Shown here in pieces: positions 30,154-41,420 of a DNA stretch of 56,922 nucleotides. Every line of letters starts with the position of its first letter. Position 1 is the stretch's first letter. Both the position numbers and the translations under genes were made by a program. Below the pieces are notes generated by a model. It had not been told where the DNA came from. It ran no database searches and saw only the letters and a list, made by a program, of their open reading frames with translations. The stretch covers positions 207,020 to 263,941 of the forward strand of contig NW_006767440.1 in assembly GCF_000264995.1 (NCBI RefSeq), in the 5' to 3' direction. This DNA is from Punctularia strigosozonata HHB-11173 SS5. Taxonomy: Eukaryota > Basidiomycota > Agaricomycetes > Corticiales > Punctulariaceae.

Positions 30154-33100
30154 ATGGATGAGGTACCCGCTACGGCTGGTTTGGAGCCCCTTTAGACAAG
30201 ATCCTGGACGATACGCAGACCAACCTGCAGGCAACTCAATTTGAGACCCAGACAACACTCAACAACTACGGATTCGGTCGCCAAACAACAGGAGAGCTAC
30301 GCGAGGACCCAATCATTGCTTCAGGATGGGATACGACTCTATGAATGCCAATAACCATGGAGGGCGGACCACAAGCATTGAAGAGCTGAGTTTTTGCTCG
30401 CAGAATCTATGTCGCTCGAATGACGCTCAGCAGGACTGGCTCATAATGCTAGGAAGGCAGAAACACATGATCGGACTCGCACAGGAACTGTACATCGATA
30501 CTCGAGGCAACTCACGAGCAAACCACACCTGGAATTCAATATATCCCTCGACGCACCAGAAACGACCACAGGATACCCGGGCCTTCATGGTTGTTAGCAC
30601 GAGCGTATCGCCAGACGCATGGACCCAATCGCTGGACATTACAGCCATCAAGATATCTGATAGACACGGTGACCTCTTTATCTTTAATGTTTACCTCGAT
30701 CAGACTCACTCAGATGCTCTCTTTGAATTAGGACGCAAGACAAAAGAAGCACAACGAGAGGGGATCCAGAAAAGACAGCCCACCCACTTCATATGGGCGG
30801 GAGATTTCAACCAACATTCACCACTCTGGGATGAAGAACAAAATCACCACCTCTTCATGAGGCGCAACATCACGATGGCGCAAACCCTCATCAACATGGT
30901 GGTGACTTAGGATCTCAAAATGGCTCTCCCGCACAGCACTTCAACACTGGAGGCAACAACGACAGGTAACCATACACGGCCGGATAACATTTTCATTTCA
31001 GACAGCATCATGGATTGACTCGTGGCGTGTACGACAAAACCGGAGAGACGCCCGCCGAAGACGGATCACTTCCCAATTGTGTGCCGACTCAAACTCTCGC
31101 TGGAATACAAAGAACCAGTATGCCACCTCAACTGGTCAAAGACTGATTGGACGGAGTATAGAGACATGCTCTGCGAGAAACTGGAGAACATACCGCACCC
31201 AGAAGACATACGATCCAGAGAAGAATTCGACGAACTCTTGGACACCCTCAACCGCACGATACAGGACACAACGGACAAACACGTCGACAGACAGAAGCCC
31301 ACACCGTACACCAAGCGCTGGTGGACGAAGGACCTGAAGGCGCTAAGGAAGATGGCACAACACCTCGGCAAGAAGTCATACGACAAGCGCAACAACAGGG
31401 GACATCCCGTCCACGAGGAGTTTCGGAGAGCAAGAAATTGGTACACAAATAGCATCAAGCTTGCGAAAGACCAATGTTGGGCAAAGTGGCTAGACGTGGT
31501 GAGAGACGACAACATGTGGAAGACTAGTGCATACATCAGCAGCCCCTCCACAGATGCCTCCAGGGCACGAGTTCCAGAACTCATCACGAAGAGAGAGAAT
31601 GGCAAAGAGATCAAAGCGACCACAAACACAGAGAAGACCGCTCTCTTCAAACGGGAATTCTTTCCGATAGCTCTGGACCACATACAGATCAACGGCAAGG
31701 ACCACGAGGATGAATATCCAAGACCAGCATTCGAGTTCACACCTATTACGGACGAAAGAATCAGGAGCACCATAGCGAAGCTGCAGCCACACAAGGCCCC
31801 CGACACTGACAAGTTCTCTAACGCTATCCTCATAAACTGCGCTGACGCCCTCATACCTAGACTAGGACCACTCTTCAGAGCGGTACACACGCTGAAATAC
31901 TGGCCAGAACAATGGAAGTTTATTGTGATCATAGTACTTTGAAAACTGGGGAAAGGAGATTACACCAAGCCCGGAAGCCATCGCCCTATATCACTACTCA
32001 TCAAGAAGATCGCGATGCTGTTCTCGAAATGCCTCTCAGACAAGCTACTTTACCAGACGGAGAAGCACCACCTCCTAGCGCCCACCCAATTCGGCTTCAG
32101 ACCTGGACGAGCAACTACGGACATGATCCATTACGGGATTGCGAAGATCAAGGACACATGGCATAAAGGGAAGTGCTGCGCTTTACTACTTCTAGATATC
32201 AAAGCCGTGTTCCCTCACATCGTGGTCAGTGTGCTAGTCTACGAGATGCGCATGAAAGGTGTACCCAAAGAATACACTGACTGGATCCAATGGTGCTTCA
32301 AGGGACGGAAGACCAGACTAGCGTTTGACGACTATCAATCCGAAGAAATTACGATCGAAGATGGTCTAGATCAAGGAGACTCATTCTCAACGACAGGAAT
32401 GATCTTCTACATCGACGATCTGCTCTGCGACTCACCGGACAGAGAAGACGGGGAAGAGGCGATAGGCTTCGCGGATGATGTCGGCCTCTTGACAATCGGA
32501 GGCGACCTGGAGGAAGCGGCAGGAAAGGCGGAAAGCTGCATGGTACAAGAGGGCGGGGCGATGGATTGGAGCATCCGGACAAACTGCATATTTGGTTTGG
32601 ACAAGACGCAATGCCTCGGACTCACCAGGAGGCGCAAACCCGACAAACAAAGAACTGGCAGGACAAAACCGATACCGAGGCCCAAGCTCCAACCTCAATG
32701 GCATAGAAGTTGAAATGGCACAATCAGCTAAGTGGCTAGGCATTATAATTGATCAGGAGCTACGCTTTCACGAACACGCAGCATACGCCCTCAAGAAAGG
32801 AACCGACTACATGCAACATTTCAGGCGGCTAGCTCGGAACGCGACAGGAATTCGACACCGCTTCCTTTGACAGTACTACACTTCTATTGCCATGTCAAGG
32901 ATGCTCTACGGCGCTGATGTCTTGATCAAGCCCCGAAGATATTGAAACACTTGACACAACACTTTCTTGGCAAGATGGTCACAGTCCAGAGACAGGCAGC
33001 ATTACACACAACACAAGCATTGAGGACGACACCCACCGATGTCGTCAACGCGCACGCAGGGCTCCTGCCATTTGATATCGCAATCCACCAACAATTACAG

Positions 33101-33244
33101 AGATGCACGCTAAGGATTGCAACCCTCCCGGACACGAATCCCCTGGCAGGGGTGGCGAAAAAGGCAGCAGGAAGGTACGTAACAAGACACCGTGGCCCTC
33201 TTCACGAACTCTTCCAAGCATACGGCATCAAAATGAGCATCTGA
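30154..33244 (+). pseudogene. LINE ORF2: APE endonuclease and reverse transcriptase
   Basis: ATG 30154 opens a frame that shifts near 30300. The main frame then runs 30326-32713 with stops at 30908-30910 (TAG), 31016-31018 (TGA) and 31940-31942 (TGA). The last falls on the near-invariant Arg of the vlRKPgK RT motif. Endonuclease: QNLCRSNDAQQDWL, then WAGDFNQHSPLWDEE (~30795), SDH-like TDHFPIVC (~31062). RT: LLLDIKAVFPHI, GLDQGDSFS and FADDVG at 32468-32479. A frameshift near 32700 and stops near 32868 precede the thumb/connection (AGRYVTRHRGPLHELFQAYGIK). The expected RNase H domain is absent, cut by the repeat at 33238. It resembles Tad-like Agaricomycete LINEs. Confidence 0.85.
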
Positions 33245-33505
33245 AAAAATCTAGATCACTATATGGCACTACATAGTGCCATATAGCCTCCATAGGTCCA
33301 TAGCGATGTCCTTTGCTACCCATGCTAGAAATCTGCCAGCCAATGCTATCATAGTGCTATAGGTGCTATAGAGGGTACTGTCCTAGCTACAGTAGCTATG
33401 TAGGGCACACCTTAGTGCTATATAGCTCACACACTAGTGACTGAAACTATATATCCTATGTCAACTCTACAGCAATCATATGCTCAATAGATATTGTAGC
33501 CACCC

Positions 33506-33530
33506 AAATAAATAAATAAATAAATAAATT
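33506..33530 (+). repeat. (AAAT)n microsatellite
   Basis: About six tandem AAAT units in the left arm of the inverted-repeat element. Confidence 0.9.
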
Positions 33531-33719
33531 ATATATCACTCATAATCAATCAAAATCCTGGTACAAAAAAGTATTGTCTTCCATCATATTCTATTTAAGT
33601 TACAAAAGTGTATCAAGTACTACGAAGTAATTACATAATCAATACAGACAAGCTGCAGATACAGCAAAACTGTCAATTTCACTACTGGGGGACCGAGCTG
33701 GGCCCGTCAAGTCAGCTAG

Positions 33720-34545
33720 TGCTCAGCGTTGGGCGCAGGGAGGAGCCGAAGCCGAAGCGCGGGGGCGGGGAGGAGAAGCGACGCCGAGCGAGACTGCGTT
33801 GGTGGCTCAGGCTCGGCGTTGGGAGAAGAGTGGGGGCAAGGGCAAGGATGAGGGCGACACCGAGCGCGACCACGTTGGCGGCTTGTACTCGGGGCTGGTC
33901 GCAGAGGGGTGCGAGTGCGACCGCGTTGGCAGCTCACGCTCGGGGCTGGGCGGTGTGTGGGGGCGAGAAGGGTGGCGAGGCCAAACGCGACCGCGTTTGC
34001 GGCTCGCAGAGCCAGGGGTTAGCACGTTGGCGCAGAAGACGTCGAGCGTATTGGCACCATGGAGGTGGGCGCATTGAAGCAGTGGAGATGCCGAGCGCAA
34101 CTGCATCGGGGCTGGGCGACAGGTGAGAGGGGGAGGAAGCTGCGCGGAGTGCGACCGCATTGGTGGCTCGTGCTCGGGGCTGGGCAAAGGTAGGCATGTG
34201 GGAGGTAGGCAAGGCCAAGCATGACTGCATTGGCGGCTCGCACTCGGGGCCAGGCAAAGAGCAGGGGCGAGGAGGAGAAGCGACACTGAGCGAGACCGTG
34301 TTGGCGGCTCGGGCTCGGCGTTGGGCGAAGAGCGGGGGCGAGGATGAGGACGGGGGCAACACTGAGCGCGACCACGTTGGCAGCTCGTACTCGGCATCGG
34401 GCAAAGGGGGTAGGAGGCGACGCCGAGCGCAACCATGTTGGGGGCTCACGCTCGGTGCTGGGCGGTCTGCGGGGGTGAGAAGGGAGGCGACGCCGAGCGT
34501 GACCACGTTGGCGGCTCACGCTCGACGCTGGGCAAAGGGGGTGAA
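33720..34545. repeat. Imperfect GC-rich minisatellite
   Basis: About eleven degenerate units sharing CGACCACGTTGGCGGCTC followed by a GCTCGGGGCTGGGC phrase, mostly 60-76 bp apart (e.g. 33874, 33921, 34165, 34228, 34299, 34375, 34435, 34506). Long open frames here on both strands are a by-product of the GC-rich repeat and are not genes. Confidence 0.75.
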
Positions 34546-35064
34546 GTGGGAGGGGGCGGGGTGAGTGTTCGAGGCCGCCAGTGGCTAAGATGACAAACCG
34601 GAGGAGACTCAGGCTGTCACATGACGTGTGATTTCGCGTTGAATCTCTAAGTCCACGTTGGCCACTGTGTCTCATATAGTCCACAAGCTCCTTGATACTT
34701 AGCAACCTTGTACATAGTTTATTCATGCATATATCTGACAATGTATAGGCTAACATTACAGTTCAAGACCTGAGACTGACTTAGATCATGGAAGGTACAA
34801 GTTGGGAGCCCTGCTATCACCACTATACAGATACATACCAAATCTATGGGTGCACTTCTGAGCTATATATCACTATGTAGCTAGTACTTTGAACTATATT
34901 ACCTATAGTTACTATATAGCACTATATAGCGACTGAGCTACTTCTACATAGCAACCATAGCACTATATAGCAACTGGGCAACTTCTATATAGCAGCCATA
35001 GCACTACAATAGTGTCCATAGTTCTGAGGGGCAGCTATATAGATCAAGATTTTTTCAGATGCAG

Positions 35065-35540
35065 TCGTCAAGATTGGATCTGGAGAGGGTTATGGAGGGT
35101 GCGAGCCCGATGTCCCTTTGCCCGAAGGGAGATGTTCATCTCTCGACGGTGTGCCCATGTCGGATGACATGGAGACCGGTTCTGCCGGGTTAACTGATGG
35201 CCTCACCAAGACCAAAGCTATTTTGGGTTTCATTGCCATCGATCCGCTGACCACAAAGGATGGACTGACCAGCGGGTGGACTGACAATAATGATCGTAGT
35301 CTGTAGACCACTGTAGTAGGCAAGGGCCGTAGCCCGTTGCCTGGGTCTGATAAATGTTTTACGTTAGCTAGTAATAACATGTTCAATGCTATTGCTAAGA
35401 GTGAGGATGACGATGGAGATGACGGGGACTATAGTACCCTGATCACTGCAGCTTCTAGGGCGCCTAAGAAGAAGTCGCGAGTTAATAAGTCTCTTGTCCC
35501 TGGTGTAATCGATGCTGGGGTACCTAGCCTGTCGTGACTT
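35065..35540 (+). pseudogene. Unrecognised coding remnant
   Basis: Two short + open stretches (to 35306 and 35337-35537), the second with an acidic EDDDGDDGD and basic PKKKSRVNK segment. They lie just upstream of an integrase fragment and may be linker sequence of that retroelement or captured sequence. I do not recognise them. Confidence 0.2.
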
Positions 35541-36638
35541 ACTGTCAGGATGCATACACCTAGTCCCGAGTTGTCAGAAATACCATGCCAAGGACATAGC
35601 TGAACTTGTATTTGACGAGGTATACCGGCTGCACGGGCTTCCAAAACAGATAATCTCTAATCGAGATATATTATTCACAAGTAACTTCTGGCAACATTTG
35701 AATAAGCTATTGGGGATAAAGCTCAATATGTCAAGTGCTTACCACCCAAAGTCGGACGGATCCACTGAGCGGGCTGGTAGAACGGTGTCGCAAATGATCA
35801 GATCTTGTGTACGGTCGGACCAGAAGGATGGGGTAGCGGAGTTGCCTGGAATCGAGTTCACGATCAATGTGGCACAGTATGAGAGTACAGGATTTGCAGA
35901 TTTCTTCCTGAATATGGGCCGGATGCACGATCTATGATCTGGGATCCACCCAATCAGGAGGAGTATCTGGGAGTATGTGCCTTTACGCAAAAGATGAGAA
36001 ACACTGTAATGTCCACGCATGATTCAATCCTGGAGGCATGGGTAAAGCAAACCCAGGCTGCAAATCGATTATGGGGAAGCTCATCACGAAGTACATCGGA
36101 CCCTACGTGATACTCATGGATTATCGAAATAACTCGTATAAAGTGGACTTACCGGCTCGGCTCCTGCAACACGGCATTCACCCAATGTTCCATGTGTCGT
36201 TACTTTGAGTGCATGTGCCTAATGATGACAGGCTCTTCCCAGGGCGTCGAGAAATGCAGATCACAGATTTTGGTAAAGAAGCACAGGAGTGGGCAATCGA
36301 TGAGATCTTGTCCCACAAGGGGTGGGGACGCCAAGCCGTGTTCGAAGTGCGATGGAAGGCTGGTGATATCACGTGGCTACCCCTGGATTTCCTTGATGGC
36401 AAGGAACATCTTAAACTTTATCTGGATGCTTTGGGGGCTGACAGCGTGGCTGACCTACCGGAAGGCAAGGGAGAACCACCTTCCAATGATCCTCAAGTTT
36501 ATGCTGGGGCCATGTCGTTCGTTGGGACCTGGAATAGATATATATACAGTATCCGTTGCGGAAGCCTGCACTAAAGACCGCTATTGCCTACCAAAAGCTT
36601 CAGCAGTTCCCTCTGTGACAGTCTCTCTGAATCCATAA
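35512..36638 (+). pseudogene. Ty3 integrase core and chromodomain (element C)
   Basis: The integrase catalytic core starts in the middle (LLSGCIHLVP), with the second acidic motif changed to ISNRDILFTS and the Glu region intact (YHPKSDGSTERAGRTVSQMI). The first stop is at 35937; a frameshift near 36070 then gives KYIGPYVILM and GIHPMFHVSLL, a stop, and VHVPNDDRLFPGR. It ends with a chromodomain-like module (AIDEILSHKGWGRQAVFEVRWKAGD, TWLPLDF). PR, RT and RNase H are missing, so this is the 3' third of a Ty3 element truncated on the left. The following ORF and LTR probably belong to it. Confidence 0.8.
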
Positions 36639-36660
36639 ACACCGACGATCACCTACTCTG

Positions 36661-37347
36661 ATGTCCGAACCCGCTAGCATCGCCAAAATGCCCCACATCA
36701 CCAAAGCCAATCTCATCGATAACCCTGGCGTGTTCCTGCTTCCATACATCTACTTGAGGGATGACGAATGCATTTTTGTGGATAACGGGCGCATCAGCGC
36801 CGTAGCCACCTATCAAGAAGTTATGGAGTACGCACAGTGGGACACGATGATTTGTCGACAGGTCGTTGGACCGAAGGCTTGGGTCCCGAGTGGATACAAC
36901 AATTTCATGATCATGTTCTCGACTGTGGTACCTGACACCATCTGTGTGTTTGCGGTCTTCACTGATATTGAAGGGCCTGCGGTTATCCCGGCTGAGCCTG
37001 CGCCGCTCAAGGTTATCACTGCTTCCTATGATCAATTAGTGGATGAGGGAGAGATATCCCGTTGTCCTCCCCTCACTGTACCCCCGTCGACTCAAGGATG
37101 ATTGCCTCGCTGGGAAACATCTTCTGCTACCCCTTCCTGTGCATCTTCTATCGCACCTAGTCGTTGCGCTACGTCTGAAGCCTCGTACCATGCTTCGCCA
37201 TACGATCGTTCAAAGCCGACTGGGTACATGCGTGGGTTGCCATCCAGACCATCGGTTCAGGAGACACCAGAGGAGCGGATCGCTCGCTTGAATCAGGAGG
37301 CCGTCTATCTCATTGTGGAGAAGCACGCTGTCCTGCCCCTAAAGTGA
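36661..37347 (+). pseudogene. Unrecognised ORF between pol and the LTR (one stop)
   Basis: ATG 36661 (MSEPASIAKMPHITK) opens a 228-codon frame with one TGA at 37099-37101, consistent with CGA to TGA. It ends at TGA 37345-37347, the first three bases of the LTR. A TATA-like GATATATATACAG lies at 36535-36547, about 115 bp upstream of the ATG, so it may have its own promoter. The protein has a compact mixed N-terminal half (PGVFLLPYIYLRDDECIFVD) and a helical C-terminus (EERIARLNQEAVYLI). No domain is recognised. The last bases before the LTR (GCTGTCC..CCCCTAAAG) recur next to the inverted LTR at 42413, so this ORF end probably belongs to the LTR's own element. It may be a post-pol accessory gene. 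Confidence 0.45.
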
Positions 37348-38219
37348 CTAGGTATAAGATGCATAGAATGCATGCGATTGACATGAATGCGGTCCATAGG
37401 TAGCCACTCACAATTACTATAGAGTACAACTTGCGTGACTACAATCATGGTAGCCGATCCTTGGTTATGCTAGTTTCTTTCCCAGTACTCAGAAACGACT
37501 CACATTAGTATTTAAATATTTTCTGGTAGTGTAATAGTTTTACTTATGTACACATTTGACTGTTCACTACACTATCATGGTCCACATATCATGGATCAGA
37601 TGGTCACCTTCAGAAAAGGGGAATATGTGGGTACTCAGACATGTCGCTATGGTAACACAGGGCTGCTGTGCAAGGCTGTGCATATTAGTAAGCAGACTGC
37701 GGCGCAGCAGGTGCTTGGTAAGCCTGTGATTTGATTGGATGGAGTGGTAATGGCCAAATTAGCATAAAAGGAGGACACATGAGCCCTTTGAGGTAATCAA
37801 TTCACTTTCACCCAGAATCGACAATCGATCGGTCTCTATTAGTATTAAGCAGCAAGAGCAAGATTAGGAAGACATTTGGTGTTGACTTAGGCAATAGATC
37901 TAAGTATCACTCCAGGACATATGATATAGGCAATAGGATACGTATAGGAAATAGGATATGTTGAAGCGACAAGGCGCTTCCAGAAGATAGAGCGACAAGA
38001 CACTCCCAGAAGACCGACAACATATTCAGTGACTTCCTCATAAGTGTGGGAACAGATTTCCAGTGCAGACAAAAGGACAGAGCTTAGGTCTCTGTTTACG
38101 TGAATACATTCAAGTGGCCCATTTCTTTCTCCTGATTCAACTAGGTCATCCCTGACTTAGATAGACCAGGACCCTAGGCAACTGTGTGACTATATACTAG
38201 CACTACAGTTCGTGCAACA
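37345..38219 (+). repeat. LTR of element D (also abutting element C)
   Basis: About 875 bp, from TGACTAGG to GTGCAACA. It is matched in inverted orientation by 41421-42412. The right side is followed by a tRNA-type primer site and the gag of element D; the left side abuts the end of the accessory ORF. It could be a single LTR shared by two tandem elements. Confidence 0.65.
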
Positions 38220-38223
38220 TTAT

Positions 38224-38236
38224 TGGTGACCACCGC
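38224..38236 (+). other. tRNA-type primer-binding site of element D
   Basis: TGGTGACCACCGC, four bases after the LTR, is the complement of a tRNA 3' end terminating in CCA. This contrasts with the self-priming sites of elements A and E. Confidence 0.6.
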
Positions 38237-38310
38237 AGGGGGTTTATAACAACCTTTCAGAAGATAAACCGGAATCTCCAACAAGTTCAATCATCACAGT
38301 CAACTCAGAT

Positions 38311-39600
38311 GTGATAGATACTATTGATTGGGATATATTAGAAGACAACACCACAATTTCAGCAAGACAGAACATTACGACGACAATAGCAAGCAATATG
38401 GTAGAACTTAGGAACATCAGTGATATGCCTCCCAAGCATAGCAAGCAAGCTCCCGGAACTTTTAAGGGAGACTATACTGCTATTCAGGAGTTTCTGGATG
38501 AGTATGAGAGGCTGTGCAAGAAGAACAACATGATGGATGATGCAGAGAAAGTACAGACTATAAGGGGGTACTGCTCAAGAAGTGTGTGGGAAGTAATGGA
38601 GGGAATGGAGAATTACCTTGTCCCTGACTTGGAGGAGTTCAAGAAGGAGGCATTGCGAAAGTGGAATGATGACAAGAACAATCTCAAATTTGTTGAGAAG
38701 GACCTTGAAGATCTGGTAGACATACAGAGGAAAAAGTCTATACACAACATCAACGTATGAACATCAGTTCACTCGCGTAGGAGGATGGCTCTATAGAAAA
38801 GAGCGAATCACCAAATTCCAATGGGACAAGTATTTCTGGCGAGGGCTGAATAAGTGGTTTAGAGTAAAATTAGAGAAGAAACTACATGAACCCTATCCCA
38901 ATGCCATCGACGTATCAGTACCTTTCCCTAAGGATAAGGTGATTGCAGCGGCGGAAGCTCTATATCCTAGAAATAGGTTTGATGCAGACGAATCAGACAA
39001 GAAGATATTAAAGAGAAAGAATAGGGTGGCGAGGACCAGCCAACTTAGCAATAGTTCTGACTCAGAGCTAAGTGACTTGGACGATTCAGACTCAGACGTT
39101 GACAGCGATCACAAATATAAGTGGCACAACAAGAAGAGTGGGAAAAAGAAAAATAGGACAGATAGCAAGAAGCCAGTAGAAGCAAAGTTAGAAGAAGACA
39201 AAGCTTGGAAGCAAGCAGAGGTAGAAAAGCTTATCAAACAGATGAGCACTATGTCTATCCACGACCCCGCGTACAGTGTATTATATTTCCGGGCTAAAAA
39301 GATGGACGAAGCAGTAGTAGGGGTCGTAGGTGCATCAGCTGCTGTAGCACCAGCATCTCATCTGATACAAGAGATGAATAGCATGCACGCTCAACGCCCA
39401 ATGATAAATGGGCCACCTTTACAATGGAATGACCGACCCTCATTCAACTCGCCTGCCACATGGCCAAATAATATAGACTCTAGGGGAAATAGTTGGCTCA
39501 TGTGCTATGGGTGCAGAGAGCCTGGACATCGACTGAACTTCTGTCCCAAGGTACAGCAGTACATTGACAGGGAGTTGTCAAGTTTCAAGATGGACATATA
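38311..39600 (+). pseudogene. Element D Gag
   Basis: The likely start is MPPKHSKQAPGTFKGD near 38426. The capsid-like part (TAIQEFLDEYERLCKKN, IRGYCSRSVWEVMEGM, FKKEALRKWNDD) matches Agaricomycete Ty3 Gag. The first frame stops at 38760; the region to 38939 is frameshifted with stops. The second open part, 38939-39601, is highly charged (DSDVDSDHKYKWHNKK, KKKNRTDSKK) and carries one CCHC zinc knuckle, CYGCREPGHRLNFC, near 39503-39544. It would form the particle shell, but this copy is broken. Confidence 0.75.
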
Positions 39601-40782
39601 GTGCAAAGTGATGGATCACCTATCATGTGGGGTTTCCAAGAACCAATAGTGAGAGCATTGGAGAGAACCTTCCCTCAAACAAACCTGGTAACTATACCAT
39701 ATGAGGCAGACTTCTTAGAGCCAGAAATTACAGATGCTGAATCGGAGCCAGAGACAGAAGATGATGAAGATTATGAAGCAGCAGTATATATGGCTCGCAA
39801 AGGACTGCAAAGTGGAGACAGAAGCCTGAGAAGTTCCAGGAAGGAGGTCAAGCCATATAATGCTGACAACAGCCAATGATCATCACTAAAATCATGGGTT
39901 GGAAAGGAACCACAAAGCGACAACCAAATGCCTATGGAAGGGCCATCCAAGTTAGCACAATTTGAGATGCATCCAGTAGATGTATTCCAGAGAACATTCC
40001 AACCAGGTGACCAAGACACAGTCATGGAAGACATATCAGCTCCGCCAGTGCAACCGCTACATGTGATTACAGACAAATCACCAGCGGACAAGCAACCGGT
40101 AATGCCCACAGGAATCAAGTCAAGTCCAATGGCATCTATCAACATGCGAGAGGTTGACAAGAACCTAGTATATCAAAAGCTACAGAACACGACTATCGAG
40201 CTTACTCATAAGGAGATCTGCACGATTGCTCCAGATATAGCTAAGCGAGTGTTAGCTGATAACAAGTTACAGTGGGCACCCAGCGAAGAAGGAATACAAC
40301 CCACAGTGGCTTGCATAGTGGGATCAGAGTCCGCGCAGACGAGAATGCCAATGAGGATGAGCGACATATGAGAAGGGCTTATTCAACTAGATATGGAGAT
40401 CAACGGGATAACTGTTCAAGCAATTATTGATACTGGATCACAACTTAACGTTGTGCATGAGTCAGTGTACAACCAAGTTATATGGCTCCCTCTGGATAAG
40501 TCTCAAAAGATGCCGATGAAAGACGTAAATGGCGGGGTGGGAGAGCTGGTTGGATTAGTACCCAGTGTAAATATTGATTATGGAGCAGCACACACAAAAG
40601 CACACCTATGGGTATTGAAGACAATAGATTTCCCCTTGCTCCTTGGACGTCCCTGGCAGAAAAAGAACAAGATCAACATTGAAGAAAGGGATAATGAAGA
40701 GACGTACATTGTATTTAAATACCCACACCTTGGAACTGAGCTGGAGGTGCGAGTCTCACCTGAATCTGAAGACCCGGCCTGA
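39601..40782 (+). pseudogene. Element D Gag-Pol linker and aspartic protease
   Basis: An acidic linker (EPEITDAESEPETEDDEDYEA) stops at 39879 and is open again from about 39890 to 40371. A stop there precedes the retropepsin domain 40393-40782, with catalytic IIDTGSQLNVV (Asp near 40428) and the C-terminal LLLGRPWQ motif. Sequence compatible with RT does not resume until about 45741, so the polyprotein is interrupted by about 5 kb of other sequence. Confidence 0.75.
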
Positions 40783-40785
40783 GTT

Positions 40786-41420
40786 ATGCTGGCCCAAATC
40801 GGAGATACCGGCTCCCGAGCGAGCCGGAGTGAGACACGTGAGTCTGGGTGTTCCCGGTGGTGTGGAAGTACTCACGTGCCATGTGTGTTGAGCGCTCGCA
40901 TGATGCAACCTTTGCTTATGTCAGCGCCAGCCACAGAGAGCGAGGCGTACGAGCGCGCAACTGTGCCCTCTGCTTGGTCCCACATCGCCGCTGCTGACAC
41001 CGCCGTCGCCGCCGCTTTTGACTACCAACTAGTCAATCACCAACACAACACTGACTACAATACAACTCTGAGCATGCCTGATACAGCCAAACGCGAGGCA
41101 TTCAAGCACGCAATCGCACGCGCAGTTGGCCCACTACCGTCAATGACTATTGCTGCCGCAAATGGCTATTGGCCCCTCATCTGCCGGCGGAGCCTCGATC
41201 CTGACAATGTCGAAGAAGTTCCAGAGACCCCCAATACAATGGAACATGAAGCACCCAGGCACACAATAGTGCACGCCGTTGATGAATACAGCACTCTCAA
41301 TGCCCACCACTTCAAGTATATATGCATGGTGCTCACCGTCTATGCATGGTGAGCACCCTTTTAACCACATACTACTGAACTTTCGAGACAGAGACGATGC
41401 CCGACTGTACGCGCTGTCGC
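40786..41420 (+). other. Unrecognised open frame (40786-41352) in the interruption of element D
   Basis: 188 codons, Ala/Thr-rich, with a leader-like Ala stretch (AAADTAVAAAFD) and a second in-frame ATG (MPDTAKREAF). No domain is recognised. It lies between the protease of element D and the inverted LTR, and its 3' end contains a short duplicated TATGCATGGTGCTCACC phrase. It is possibly part of an inserted element. Confidence 0.2.

Larger units (their letters stand above)
33238..35061. mobile_element. Unclassified 1.8-kb inverted-repeat element with minisatellite core
   Basis: The ends are CATCTGAAAAAATC and its inverse GATTTTTTCAGATG; similarity extends about 24 bp. Both arms carry many TGCTATATAG-like words and palindromes (ACTACATAGTGCCATAT), suggesting subterminal transposase-binding repeats. 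The core (33720-34560) is a GC-rich minisatellite. No transposase is encoded and no clear target duplication is seen; LINE sequence lies to the left but not to the right. A partial inverted copy of the right arm lies at 1726-2223. Candidates are a hAT-, KDZ- or Helitron-derived non-autonomous element; I cannot choose. Confidence 0.55.

Noticed and set aside
31066-31932. A 288-codon minus-strand open frame
   Set aside because: It lies fully opposite the LINE ORF2 endonuclease-RT segment, whose frame shows family motifs.
33720-34545. Possible CRISPR-like array
   Set aside because: Units are degenerate and of uneven length with no unique spacers, and the genome is eukaryotic. A minisatellite explains it.
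33608-34756. Several long Ala/Pro/Arg/Ser-rich open frames on both strands
   Set aside because: They are produced by the GC-rich minisatellite; all frames are open and repetitive, with no domain.
33238-35061. Helitron interpretation (A|TC start at CATCTGAAAA)
   Set aside because: The same terminus occurs inverted at the other end, which Helitrons lack, and no CTRR end with a hairpin was found. Kept as unclassified rather than called a Helitron.
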